NCBI GenBank assembly: GCA_016801885.1
Contig: CM028902.1
Coordinates: 19,201,080-19,265,079 of the forward strand
Source of the DNA: Toxotes chatareus
Lineage: Eukaryota > Chordata > Actinopteri > Toxotidae
DNA length: 64,000 bases
Direction: 5' to 3'
Below, piece by piece: positions 13,185-26,300 of this stretch. The translations under genes were made by a program, and so were the position numbers. Position 1 is the first letter of the stretch. Each line of letters starts with the position of its first letter. A model generated the notes under the pieces. It searched no databases. It was given only the letters and a program-made list of their open reading frames with translations, and had not been told where the DNA came from.

Positions 13185-14040
13185 GGGGTCCAAGCCACCC
13201 GTGCAATTTGCGCCCAGGGGCCTTTTGGGGTGATGTAAGTTGGAACTGCAGGCCCATGGGCGCAATGCAAGTCTCTGAGAGCAGCACAGAGACTGGAAAA
13301 TATTCCACCACGGCTGGAATGTTTCTGAGGGATATTCCTGAGAGTGTGGTTAATCTGGCCTGGAATAAACCCTGGATTTGGGGTTGAGTGAACCCATTGT
13401 CAAAATTTTGGGCTAATTGATCCCACAAACCTGAGATGCTATGAGCGACAAGTTATGCAGCACGGACTTGAACCTAAGATTCATTTTTATTTTTTTTATA
13501 GCATGTTTCAAGATTATGCAACAAAAGTGCCACCTAGATGCCAATTGGCACAAAATTTTGCACAGGGCCTCCGTGGAGCATTGAAAACTGCTGAGTTGAG
13601 TTTCATGTTAATAGAAGTGATTTTTGCAAAGCTATGCAACATTTCCTGTTTTGACTGCAACTTGGAAGTTGTACCTTCATAACTTCCATATTTTTGGGAT
13701 TATTAAAGTTGTTTTGGTCATGACAATCCATAAATTCTATGTACAAAATTTCATGCAGCTCAGACTCGCAGCCTAGGAGGAGTTAAAAAAAAGTAGGTTA
13801 TGCATTTTTCACAGTTGTAGAAATTTTCACAGAAATGGCCATAGCCTATATCACATTGAGGGAACTGTATGTAACATAACTTTTGTGGGGTATGCTGTAG
13901 AATTAGTTACCTATGGAAGAATAAAATAAATGAATAAATACATAAATAGAAATCTGATTGATCACAGTAGGGTTCCCAGCACTGCTGGTAGTGGGAGCCA
14001 CGCTACTCTGCATGCGTGGCCCTTAGCTCCCTTGGACCCC
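13185..14040. mobile_element. Non-autonomous DNA transposon with 10-bp TIR and TAAT flanks, copy in unit 1
   Basis: The left end GGGGTCCAAG (13185-13194) is the exact reverse complement of the right end CTTGGACCCC (14031-14040). Both ends are bordered by TAAT (13181-13184 and 14041-14044), a likely target-site duplication. The element is 856 bp, has no transposase-like frame and contains an AT-rich interior. A near-palindromic subterminal segment (GGGAGCCACG ... CGTGGCCCTTAGCTCCC) lies near the right end. The superfamily is not assigned. Confidence 0.65.
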
Positions 14041-14854
14041 TAATGAACTTTAGCTGTTTTACATAAACATGGTACTTGAGAAGAATACAAATACTGAATA
14101 CTGAATACTCTCATTCTGTCCTTGACCTTATTTTTATCAGTGATTAGTACAGACTGGGAATGAGCTGAACAAAACACCTTCCTTACATAAGTTTGCAAAA
14201 GGTATGAGGTTTGTTCATGATTTCAGTTTTTTTATTTATAGGGTTTCTGTTCTTAAATCTAGCTAGTAACATATGACGGGCTATCACATGAAGGCAGATG
14301 CTGTGTTGTTGGCATCATACCCTGACATCCACAACCTCCATTTATCTTTCATTGCCTCATTTGCAAATCAAGGCCTCCTGTTTACACCTCTCTGTGCATA
14401 AGACAACACAGAAAATGAGAGATCGGTGTGTTAGCGACCTTGAAATACATCAATGACAAACTGAAAGGAGTAGGAAATTGTTAAAAAGAGACTTCACACA
14501 ATGTTTTGTGTACTTATTGTTGACTTTGCAAAATGGATATTTGACTTGGAGAGGCTATTAAGAGCAATATTTACAGCACATTAGCTGTGCGCCCTTGCAT
14601 GTAATAAAGGAGGCTGTTCTTTCTCAGTGGTCATTGTAGCTTCACTCTCTGACACTTTTAAGATGTCCTGCTAATGAGGATAGGGATGCCTAATGAGGTA
14701 AAGATCTACCTTTTCTGTGTGCTAATGTTTGGCACTAGCTAAGCACACTGCAGTTATACAGAGAATTAAAAAACCTCCAGACCTCCAAAAACAAATCAGA
14801 GATTGATTAATTCTGTGTAAAACAAGTAAAAATAATTGTTCAACAGTCTGGGAA

Positions 14855-15010
14855 ATGCATTTATTTGCTTTGTTGTCAAGAGTATGACAAGGAGACTGAT
14901 ACTACACTGTTTGCGTGCTAACTATGGAGCCAGAGCAGAATTAGCCTAGCTGTTTCTGCGTAGCCAGGCTAACTGTCTCCCGGCTCTGCCTGGACAGAAG
15001 TGTAGAGCTG
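14855..15010 (-). repeat. Interspersed repeat family R2, diverged inverted copy (unit 1)
   Basis: The plus strand reads GTTGTCAAGAGTATGACAAG followed by GAGACTGATAC and GCTAACTATGGAGCC. This corresponds to the reverse complement of the CTCATCTAACTCTTGGCAA end of 59666-59862. Divergence is high. Confidence 0.4.
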
Positions 15011-16316
15011 GTAGTCAGAGCAAACCAGCCTCGAGAAGCTTCTGTCAGACTCTCAGTTTCTCCCCTGGAGAGACAGGGAGTCCAGCAGAGCTTTCACAGT
15101 CACCAGAAGCACATTTATGGCCCTTTGAGAGAGGCACTGTGGGGGCACCTCTGTCGTAGCTGAGCTAGCGGCTCTGCTATGAAAGGCTCTCCGATGTGTG
15201 TGTCTGTGGGGGAGCGTCCCATGTGTTGTGTTCACTGCCAGTGCAAAGGAATAAATCTTGTTCATGCACAATGCATGTAAAAGCCATTTTTACACTGATA
15301 CAGGTATTATTTAATGGAAAAAAAAAAGTATCACTATCATACGCCAACAAATATCTGTGTTTATGTGTACAGCGCAAAAAACTAAAAAATAATAGCAGGG
15401 ATGTAGTTCCTCCGTAAGACACAGAGAGATTGACAAGACAACAGCTGAATGAAACTCTTAAACAGCTCAGAGGATTCGATAGATGTACTATATGTAGAGA
15501 AAATTAACGTGTTTGAAATTTTAAGTATTTCTTTCTCCATCACAGGTCTTTCATGTACTATGTGTTCCAACATCAAAACATAAACATTAAACCCTGCACA
15601 AGGCTCTCCTCTGGCAATTCATCCCTGTCTGATATTTTTATCCCCGGAATGTTCACTTCATATCCACAATACTGCTAATCCTTCAAAGACGTCTTACTTC
15701 ACTACACAAAACAGTCTGTGGCAATGTTTTACACAGGTTTCACACTAGGGACAGTTAGTCAATGAAGTTATCACAAATATATAGCTTGAGAGGATCCTCG
15801 GTCATTGATTGTTAGCCAGTTGCCAGGCAATGTTCAGATTCAGTTGACAAATAACCCCAGTGTCCAACTGAGAGGTAATGAAATGGAATAGCAGAGAGGA
15901 ACCGTGTGTCTACATTGTGCTCTGTGGAAGGAGAGACCTTGAGAAGAAAAAAAAACCAGCTTGTTACTGCAGACTGTTAATCAAAACACATTACAGGTAC
16001 AAGCTGGAAGAAAGTACCCTCATCTCAGTGCAGATCAAGGTCGATGTTGGCTCCTTCTCGCTTTACGCCTCTTTCATCTGGAGCTTGCAGTACAGCTTGA
16101 CATGAATATCCATGTCCTTGAGAAGGGCATCCCTGCTGTGTCAATGTTGATAATACAGTTGGGATTATATTTAAAGAACATATCTGGAACATATTTAAAA
16201 GACTTGGGGTTAGATTAGAGTTGAGAAAGAGTTGAAAGTAAAGCTGTAAAGAGCTGTTTCCATTTTTATTCTATGTAATTTTGCGCAAAATCATTTTAAG
16301 AACTGACGAGGAACTG

Positions 16317-16567
16317 TGAATGTCTGTACAGCATTTTGTACAAACCCATTCAACAGCTGTTGAAACATTTTATTAAAAACCAAAACAACAAAAATGTCAA
16401 TCTCATGGTGCCGTCTAGAGGACAAGTAGGAGGATTTCCGGTCTATTAATGTCTGTACAAAATTTTATGCCAATCTGTCCAGTGGTTGTTGAGATATTTC
16501 AGTCTGGGCCGAAGTGGTGGATGGACTGACCAACACTGCAGAGAGGAACTCTGACGTGGCTAAAAAG
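16317..16567 (+). repeat. Interspersed repeat family R1, 3' portion (unit 1)
   Basis: This carries the shared core ATGTCTGTACAAAATTTTATG, a GTTGTTGAGATATTTCAGTC segment, a GGACTGACC block, and ends in GTGGCTAAAAAG. It shares these blocks in the same order with 54290-54592 and 59156-59665. The core appears twice (16320 and about 16450), reflecting an internal tandem module. Confidence 0.7.
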
Positions 16568-17850
16568 CATAAATCCCATTATGAGTTAATTACTTCACAG
16601 TAGGGTATATATACCACTAATCTGCCAGGAATATTAATCATAATTTACATACTGGAAAATCTTACTCAAACACTTCTGCTGTTACCATTTTGTAAATATA
16701 TTTATCTGTCAGCATTTTATGCGATCACTGTAGATGGACACAGGGGATGCTATATCATCTGTGATGAGGCACGACCACAGTGCTAATGATTTGAGTGCAA
16801 GATTTTGAATTTGTCTTTTTATGTGTGGTAGCACTGTGATGGGTGGGGTGGGCTGTGGAGAGGGGTAACTGGCTGCTGGTTTAGGATCAGGGTAACATCT
16901 CCAGCAGATTGAGGCAGGTGATGTAACATTATCAGAGTGATGAGTGAGGGAAAATAACAGTTGATGGATGGAGGAGAGAAAAAAAGAGACCCTTTAGGCC
17001 TGGTTGAATATATTGCCACCGTAATTACCTCCAATATCGGCCAATGGCCCATTCAGGGTTTGTCATAGGTTCAGGGCGTTACTTAACCTTGCTAAGCCTA
17101 AGTAGAATGAGAGTGAAAATGATAATTGAGTGGTCATTACAGATGAGGATCTTGTGTTAATAGGTGCTAAATGATCATTCAGGAGGGATTAAATGAGTCT
17201 GAATGGCTGAGTGGGAGATGGCGGATGGAGGATATTAGTATCATTATTATTGGATAGTATGGTTGCTATTGGCATTTCCAGAATTAAAGTTGTAGGTTAT
17301 AGCTGTAAGGGGGAGATCCTCTGTGCTGGCTAAGCTATAAAGGAGCCACATCTAATTAAGAAGCAAAATTAAAATGCTCAACCAATAGATGGTTTTGTTT
17401 TGAAGCCCACACAGAGGGGGAGGACATGTCACCACGCCTTTCCAATACAACACCTTGTCTACCTTTTAAAAACTCATAAAGTTTGTTTTTTACACTTCCT
17501 GTCTTTTCTTCCTTTCAGAGCTCACCTTGTCGTACTCTGGTGTTTCATTTCATTTCTCTAAGCTCCTTTTTACCAATGAGCATCAGATATGAAACACAAG
17601 AATGAAACATGACACAGCTGAACCCAAGATGATGAGCGTATGGATTTATGTGCCACTGCATCACACGGTATTCTACGTGGGAGGTGGGTGTTAAAGACTG
17701 TACATGAAATAGAAACTGCTGTGATGTTGTTTATGCTTAAGGGTTTAATGTAAACTGCACCCATCATTTCCTCATGACAGTCCAGCATAGGTTAATAAGC
17801 AGTTGCTTTTGAGTGCTAGCACACGTGCAGGTGTATTCACATGTCTACAG

Positions 17851-18494
17851 CAGAGGTTTTCAAACTGTGAGGTGAGAGTTGAAGAGGTAGCATGGAAGAA
17901 GAGACGTGAGGCAAAGATACTGTTGAGTCAAAGGGCGCAGGTGCATGCTGGTGTTCTGACAAATTTTGACTTGTAATGAATTTGTGTCAAAATCCATTTT
18001 CCTTCTCGGGGTCATAACTCAAATCTGAATATAAACACTTGATAAATGTATTTTTACATTCAGTGGGACTTACTTTTAAAGGGTATCATTATCTTTCATT
18101 GCAAATAAATGTCCTTAAATTTGCCCAGAAATAACAGGAAAAAAAGACACTTCTAATTTTTTTGTTCAATTTTTTAAAGTTTTCTTGAGTTTCAAAGTAA
18201 TCCAGTGTGATTTGACTCTAAATCCATGAGTACCTGGCAAGTAGGAACTGCTAATAGCTAATTTGGCATGCTTGATGTCAAAATGAAAACAATACAAGCT
18301 GAAGCTGTAGCCCACAGCTGACTCACAGACTCATGGAAACATCATACTTCCTATTTCCATCGCTCAAAGCCCCTAAATTATAGCTGAAGTTCCAAAACTC
18401 AGAACATAATCACCCCCCTAACTGAGGTAAGGGGGGGGTAGTTTCCCATTTTTGTCTGAGGGCCCCAGACTTGATACCCTGTATCAAAACCCTG
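17851..18494. mobile_element. Non-autonomous hAT-type DNA transposon, copy in unit 1
   Basis: This 644-bp element has imperfect terminal inverted repeats. The left end is CAGAGGTTTTCAAACTG; the right end, read in reverse complement, is CAGGGTTTTGATACAGG. It is flanked by a degenerate 8-bp target duplication, GTCTACAG at 17843-17850 and TTCTACGG at 18495-18502. Both fit the hAT preference nTCTAnnn. No transposase frame lies inside, so it is a MITE-like deletion derivative. The flank decay (6 of 8 bases match) implies an insertion older than the tandem duplication. Confidence 0.75.
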
Positions 18495-21400
18495 TTCTAC
18501 GGCAACACTAGAGCATGAATGAATACAGCTGACGTCTACTGAATCAGCTGTACTTGCTGTCTGTCACCTTTACTGCCAACAGAAGGTGCCATTTGATCCA
18601 GAAGGTCGTCTTTAAAAACCCCCATCAGCTGCTGGGATGAGTCTGACACACCCACATTCAAAAGAGTGCAAATAACAGGTTCAGCAGAATAGGCACTGAT
18701 CAGTTGAGGCAGATTGACTGTGAAGTGCCAGCATACATCAACATACATACATGTGTCTGAATTAAAATCACTTTGTTGTCTCTATGTCCAGCACCTATCA
18801 AAGAAACAATAGAAAACAGAGCAAAAGAAAAACTTTCTTGCTGTGTCGCTTTCACTCTCTTTGATTCCCTTTTTTTTTTTAATTACTTGCTTGATTATTC
18901 ACTTCCCCCATTCATCTTCTCTCCTAGAAAACAGAAATTCAAGGGTTTGAGAGGCTGACGACTAACTGCACTATAGGCTCAAATGTATCATTTGATGAGC
19001 TACACTCCTGCAACTACCTGCAACGTTAAGCCGTAGGCCTGGTTTGATTACACAGAACAGGACAGACCTTTTCCTGAGCTATCTTTACATATTCACAAAA
19101 ATGCAACACCTTTTTGTTTGTGATGGGTTTACACTCTGAACATTGTACATTTTATCCCCTGGCATTTATGACAAGTGCTCTGAGCACCTTGAGTTCAAAA
19201 CTTCAAACTACTGGAAGATAAATTCTGTGTATCACTGCTGTCTATCTATGGCACCCTATCGCAGTGGGTGGAAGGGTCAGCTGTACTGCTGTAAGGGCCA
19301 ATTCGTCTTGTCAACAAAAATGAAAAGACAGAAAAGGCTGGAAGTCCTTGTTGTTCCGGATACGGAACAATTTGACAGAAGTCACCACACCATTAGTGGA
19401 GCACTTTGAATTTTGGGTATGTTGAAGGGGGCAGAGAGAATAATGGTGCAGCTTGATTTTAAGGCATCAACTCCTTCCTGTATATAATACGATAAGTAGC
19501 TTAGCTAACCACTTTGCTGACACACAACCTCTAAACTGGTCTGCCAAATCCTCAGCTTCAACTTCAGGGCTTCATGTGTCAAATCAAAACAAGCAGAGGT
19601 TTGATATCAAAGCCCCGAGGTGATGCAAGATTGGGTTTGAAAAATGGTTGCAATTAGTGTGTGCAAAGTACATTTTCCAATTGGCTGTCAGTGTTTGTCT
19701 TGTAATTCAGTTCAGTGCCTAACTCAATACAACGAGGCCGCCTTCAGTATTGGCCTAAGAGATCTTTTACTTAACCCACACTTCAGTGCATTGGACTGAC
19801 AACAGCATCATGGCTAATCAACACAAGGCTCTGTGTTGGTTGTGGGTGTGTTGCCTCAGTTTTAGGGTAGACTGTGAAAAGTGAACTTTAAGTTTATTAA
19901 AAGCAAAGATGCTACACAGTGGTTTATAAACCATCAGTATATCGCACAATGCAACAAGCTGCACACTACAAGCTGTTACCTTTATTCCTGATTAATTGAC
20001 AGGGAAGATCTTTGGAAAGGATATAGTCTCCCACTTCTCCTGCACGTTTTTTTTTTTTTTTTTTTAACTGTGTGTACCTTCTGAATTTGACTGCACAAAA
20101 GTGTCCCACAATTTTCAAATTGGTTGTTGAAGCCGGTGACTCTGTGATAGAGATGTTATTGTGTTACATTGTGACTAAATATTGTGTCCACATCCTCTCT
20201 TCATATCTCACCAAGGGCTAAGAGGAGGAGGGCTGATGGTGAGCATACAAGACGTGAAGAGGCTACAGGTCTACGTGGCGTTAACGTATTGTGTATCGCT
20301 CTATTTCTGGTCTGTTAGCTTAGCTGTTAGCAATGGCTTCTCTTACAGTTCCATCTCCCAGCCAGTAGGATTAGGGTTAGGATGGCATTGTGTGCTTTAA
20401 TTACAGCTTGACATCCACGTAACGTGGGAATAATAACCGTAAATCCTGTGTGAGCAGTCCATCTGTGTCTTCAGAAACATTTTGAAACACAACATAACAT
20501 TTATTTGAAAACATTTAAGTAAGGGGATACTTCAGAAACCTAACGCTTGGTGCAACGCTTGGTGAACATAGTGGAGTAATTAGCACCTAAAGAGAAAGAT
20601 ACCTCCCTAAGGAGTTGGTGAAGACCAAGACAGAGCTAAAAGGAAATGAATATTGGACTTACACAACTTTAATGTTCTGTTTCTATTGGATGTTTAATTA
20701 AGTGACTGTTTGCTTAAATTTGCTCTTTTCTCTGCTCAGAATATTTGATAGTTAAACATTTTAAAACATTTTAACAGTTGAGACAGTGAGACAAATATTC
20801 ATGTTTACATGCTCATTCACATACACTGCTATTCAAATTACATACATTACACCTACAATATGCAATCAATTTGAATAAATCAATAAAAATACAAAGGTCA
20901 AACTGATCTTGACCACTAACGGAAAGGAAATTACTTCCCCTTATTTTGAAAATTGGATCAACTCAAATTTTACCCAGGATTCCCAGACCATAGGTATCAT
21001 TATGATAATGGTATACAAAATGATGTGATTCTCAGCCCTGCTGTTTTAGAATTTGTTGATTTGATTGAGGCACCACGGCTCATTTCTAAATTACTGCCAC
21101 AACGTTAGCATTCATTTCCTCCATGGGAACCCAATCCACTGGTCCATGAAGTCAAAAGGAGCTGATTGGACTGGAGCAAAGTGCGAGGCAGAGGACAAAA
21201 CGTGTGGGAGCCATTAGCCCAGTCACCAAGGAGTTCAGTGGCTTCTGAAAAAAGTAAATTGCCCGAATCAGACCATGTCTACACTACGGGATAATTCATT
21301 TAAGAGCGATTATGGTGTGAATGGGGAACATGGAGCATTCTAGAAATACTGATGTATAATTGTATAAACCTTCACGGGTGTAAAATATCTACTTTTTGTG

Positions 21401-22948
21401 AAACTTTATACTGTACCGAAATTAATCTATGGTTGTCTTTACTTGTTATGTTGCAGAACATACACAAAACATGTAAACCGTACACTGCATTCCTACAGTT
21501 TGACGGATTGTCAGAGTTTTAATTAGCCAGAAGCATCTGCAGTAGTTTAATGCTGTGATAGTAGTCACTAAAGCATTAAAGCAAATATTATAATTTAACA
21601 CAGGGCATGTTCAAACATTAGTCTAACTAACAGAAGCATAACACTTTAAGATTCAATGCAAATGCTTTTATGCTTTCACTTGAGAAAGCATAAAAGAATG
21701 GAGTATTATTTCATCGTGGTATTGTCAGAGTTCGAATTCTTCTTTCACATTTTTTCCCCCAGGCTTTTCTGGATGCTACTGTGTAGGAGCGATATTCAGA
21801 ACACAACACTCTGTCTCCTTGGGCTCTCCCTGTCATCATTTATTCAGCGTGTCGATATAAAGTCAACAAGCGATCACACATTGCAGGCGCTGTCATTGAC
21901 ACATCTTTATGTTTCTGCTGTCATACAACTGTGATTTCACTAAGAGTTGCAGTGAAGAAGCAGCAGCATGAATTACAGCCTTTACAAATTAAAGTATTTA
22001 ACAAATAGTAAATACTCAAATTTGAATATTTGAATAATATCACAATAGTGATTAACCCAATGACAACAAGTTTGTTGTGTGATTTAGTGCATTTTATAGG
22101 AATTATAGGATAGTTATACTTCTCGCTATTTACATACTTCGCTAGTGTTGAGTGCCAACAGTGTATCCTATGAGTACCATAGTGAAAAGTGGGATTAGGA
22201 GGTGGTGAATGCATGTAGCATGTCTTTAACTTTAATCCAGGAGAATAATAATTGACTCCACTCACAGACCTGCAGTTAACCTTTGTATTTTTAATGTAAC
22301 CATGATCTTTCCCTTAACCAAGTGCTTGCATACTTTTTTTTCAAGTGTTATAATCACAGTCTTTCTATGACCTTAACCACAGCACGGTAGCAATGCACAG
22401 ATTGCTGGCATTGAACATAATCAGGGTTTTGCAGAATTGTCCAATACAATGTTGTTCTTGTCTGGTGAGAGAGTTGCTTCAACTTTACACAGTGTGCAAC
22501 ACCAGACTGACCTCCGATGAAAACCAACAAAATTAATCATTTCAGCAAATGCCTCAAACTACCTGCTGTGTGTTAATGCTAAAGTGACAAAGTCCTCCAT
22601 TAGCCATAGGAATTATAACCAGTGAAAAGGAGGAAGTAAGTTGTTATTAAGTGACAAAGTCAGCACAGGGAGGATTTCAAGGTGGACTGATGTCTCATCA
22701 AAATGTCTGGAGACGACTGTTCGTTTTCTGTTTCCAACTGGTAGTCAACTTTTTTTTTTTTCAAAATCAGAGTTGCTGAACTGGGAATCTAAGGTCGTCT
22801 CTCTTCCTTTATTTCTGTAACAGCTAATAATCTACAAGTGTAAAACAAGGACTGCTTTGTAATTTCCCACCAGTGATTTTACAGCTAATAAGAGAGGAAA
22901 ATTCATCCCTGAGTGCCGTTAATCTCCAAGCAAATTCCTTTAATTGTA

Positions 22949-22956
22949 ATGCAAAT
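22949..22956 (+). promoter_or_regulatory. Perfect POU octamer ATGCAAAT (unit 2)
   Basis: This is the tandem-duplication counterpart of 11656-11663, with the surrounding 170 bases unchanged. Confidence 0.25.
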
Positions 22957-23822
22957 TGATTTTATTTAAACTTCGCTGTAAATCCTTACTAAATGGCACT
23001 AATTCTGTTTGATGATCTACATACTTAAACGCACAGAGTGCTGCTGTTAAATGACACTTGTACCGAGAATTTTAAGTAATGCAATCATGTCAAAAATATA
23101 CACTTCAATGGACACTTTACTGTCAGCTTTTCAGTTTTCACAATATGTTTCTCTTCTCATTTTGCTTATAGAAATTGAAAGTACACTTTATTATGCGGTG
23201 CATTGTCAGGACTATGCTGTGTTCAAAATACAACTCAATTAAATAGTTTTTTGTTCACTCTCACAGGATTTGATTTTCTCAAGGGAGCTGCTGGAAACGA
23301 ACTTGTGGATAATAACACATGATTGTTCAGTACCTACATCGCAAGTGTACATATTCAAGTAAGAGCAGAAGGACAGGGACTTGCAGAGAGAAGAGCAGTA
23401 AACAAAATGTCAGTCACAGACAGAGGATGAAGTCTTTTCGCTGACGCGGCACAGAAATCCTACATCCCTTGTTGTTTCTATTAAATTATTCCTGTTACAG
23501 CAGTATTAATGAAAGTCCAAAGTCCATATATTTGCACATACATTTGCCCCTAATGTGTTCCTGTGACTATCCGAACACCCACAGTGTTGCATCAGTGTAA
23601 ATCTGCCCGGGGAGTGAATGTGCTGAGTCTAACTGCTGCTCCTCATAGTTATCAGGAGGAAAATCACAGGCATCCGACCGCAAAGAGACAGAATGAGCCC
23701 AACAGTGAAAACAAATTGGCACTCTGGGGAGCTCTGATACCTCCTTTTTGCTACCTGGTTTGGTGGGGACGACATAATAAAATACTTCAGCTGCACCAAT
23801 AGAGGCTAGTCCCACAGAGGGC

Positions 23823-23852
23823 TGTGTGTGTGTGTGTGTGTATGTATGTGTG
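23823..23852 (+). repeat. (TG)n microsatellite, unit 2
   Basis: This is the counterpart of 12531-12561 with the same interruption pattern. Confidence 0.95.
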
Positions 23853-24475
23853 TTGGAAGTACAAACAACAAGACACCTATCACTATGCATGTCTGTATTT
23901 GTGTGGTTAAAACGTGCAAAGGTCAAGCTGATATGCGTCACATTAATATAAATCCCCATGTTGACACTGTTTACAACATAAGTAATTCATCTTGGTTATA
24001 GTCTCTGTTGATTTCATGGGTTGCTCCCTACTTGTATTCATTATCCTCAGGGGGGCCACTGAATGGTATTAGTCACTGTGGTATGTTCAAATTCACAGGC
24101 AGATGTGAGGCGTTCATGAGACAACAGCCATTTATTGTTCACTTTTTTGTTTATGTAGCAAAGCCTCAGACTGTGAAGTTAACCAACACGCGGAGGAGAC
24201 ACATCTCAGGGCACAGAACAATACTTATATGACTTATACTTTAATCATCATGTGATTTTGAAAGACCACAGGGCGTGAAATGGGTCCCAGAGGAACTGGC
24301 ATCACAGCTTAGTATGTTATGTTGTCAAAGCTTCCGAAATCCCAACAATGTAAAGTAGCTTAATGATAAATCCTGTGAGGCACCACATTATTAGCCTACA
24401 AAGCAAACAATTTGAATGCCTATAAACCATAAAAAAGAAACAAAAGCAAAACTAGACCTGCAGGCAGGTATTAAT

Positions 24476-25332
24476 GGGGTCCAAGCCACCCGTGCAATTT
24501 GCGCCCAGGGGCCTTTTGGGGTGATGTAAGTTGGAACTGCAGGCCCATGGGCGCAATGCAAGTCTCTGAGAGCAGCACAGAGACTGGAAAATATTCCACC
24601 ACGGCTGGAATGTTTCTGAGGGATATTCCTGAGAGTGTGGTTAATCTGGCCTGGAATAAACCCTGGATTTGGGGTTGAGTGAACCCATTGTCAAAATTTT
24701 GGGCTAATTGATCCCACAAACCTGAGATGCTATGAGCGACAAGTTATGCAGCACGGACTTGAACCTAAGATTCATTTTTATTTTTTTTATAGCATGTTTC
24801 AAGATTATGCAACAAAAGTGCCACCTAGATGCCAATTGGCACAAAATTTTTGCACAGGGCCTCCGTGGAGCATTGAAAACTGCTGAGTTGAGTTTCATGT
24901 TAATAGAAGTGATTTTTGCAAAGCTATGCAACATTTCCTGTTTTGACTGCAACTTGGAAGTTGTACCTTCATAACTTCCATATTTTTGGGATTATTAAAG
25001 TTGTTTTGGTCATGACAATCCATAAATTCTATGTACAAAATTTCATGCAGCTCAGACTCGCAGCCTAGGAGGAGTTAAAAAAAAGTAGGTTATGCATTTT
25101 TCACAGTTGTAGAAATTTTCACAGAAATGGCCATAGCCTATATCACATTGAGGGAACTGTATGTAACATAACTTTTGTGGGGTATGCTGTAGAATTAGTT
25201 ACCTATGGAAGAATAAAATAAATGAATAAATACATAAATAGAAATCTGATTGATCACAGTAGGGTTCCCAGCACTGCTGGTAGTGGGAGCCACGCTACTC
25301 TGCATGCGTGGCCCTTAGCTCCCTTGGACCCC
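24476..25332. mobile_element. Non-autonomous DNA transposon with 10-bp TIR and TAAT flanks, copy in unit 2
   Basis: This is the tandem-duplicate counterpart of 13185-14040, with the same perfect GGGGTCCAAG / CTTGGACCCC termini and TAAT on both sides. It differs by homopolymer-length changes only, as far as I could see by eye. Confidence 0.65.
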
Positions 25333-26144
25333 TAATGAACTTTAGCTGTTTTACATAAACATGGTACTTGAGAAGAATACAAATACTGAATACTGAATAC
25401 TCTCATTCTGTCCTTGACCTTATTTTTATCAGTGATTAGTACAGACTGGGAATGAGCTGAACAAAACACCTTCCTTACATAAGTTTGCAAAAGGTATGAG
25501 GTTTGTTCATGATTTCAGTTTTTATTTATAGGGTTTCTGTTCTTAAATCTAGCTAGTAACATATGACGGGCTATCACATGAAGGCAGATGCTGTGTTGTT
25601 GGCATCATACCCTGACATCCACAACCTCCATTTATCTTTCATTGCCTCATTTGCAAATCAAGGCCTCCTGTTTACACCTCTCTGTGCATAAGACAACACA
25701 GAAAATGAGAGATCGGTGTGTTAGCGACCTTGAAATACATCAATGACAAACTGAAAGGAGTAGGAAATTGTTAAAAAGAGACTTCACACAATGTTTTGTG
25801 TACTTATTGTTGACTTTGCAAAATGGATATTTGACTTGGAGAGGCTATTAAGAGCAATATTTACAGCACATTAGCTGTGCGCCCTTGCATGTAATAAAGG
25901 AGGCTGTTCTTTCTCAGTGGTCATTGTAGCTTCACTCTCTGACACTTTTAAGATGTCCTGCTAATGAGGATAGGGATGCCTAATGAGGTAAAGATCTACC
26001 TTTTCTGTGTGCTAATGTTTGGCACTAGCTAAGCACACTGCAGTTATACAGAGAATTAAAAAACCTCCAGACCTCCAAAAACAAATCAGAGATTGATTAA
26101 TTCTGTGTAAAACAAGTAAAAATAATTGTTCAACAGTCTGGGAA

Positions 26145-26300
26145 ATGCATTTATTTGCTTTGTTGTCAAGAGTATGACAAGGAGACTGATACTACACTGT
26201 TTGCGTGCTAACTATGGAGCCAGAGCAGAATTAGCCTAGCTGTTTCTGCGTAGCCAGGCTAACTGTCTCCCGGCTCTGCCTGGACAGAAGTGTAGAGCTG
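26145..26300 (-). repeat. Interspersed repeat family R2, diverged inverted copy (unit 2)
   Basis: This is the tandem-duplication counterpart of 14855-15010. Confidence 0.4.

Larger units (their letters stand above)
8180..19477 (+). repeat. Tandem segmental duplication, unit 1 (about 11.3 kb)
   Basis: This is the left unit of a direct head-to-tail duplication. The unit begins at CTGT (8180-8183) followed by ATAATACGATAAGTAGC and ends just before the CTGT at 19478. Every landmark recurs in the same order and orientation 11,289-11,308 bases further right. Examples are the ATGCAAAT octamer at 11656 and 22949, the hAT element at 17851 and 29142, and the TAAT-flanked element at 13185 and 24476. 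No protein-coding gene is recognised inside. Confidence 0.97.

Noticed and set aside
23567..23959. 130-residue minus-strand open frame in unit 2
   Set aside because: Its partner in unit 1 is split into two frames by small indels, and both cross a TG microsatellite. Selection on a protein is not supported.
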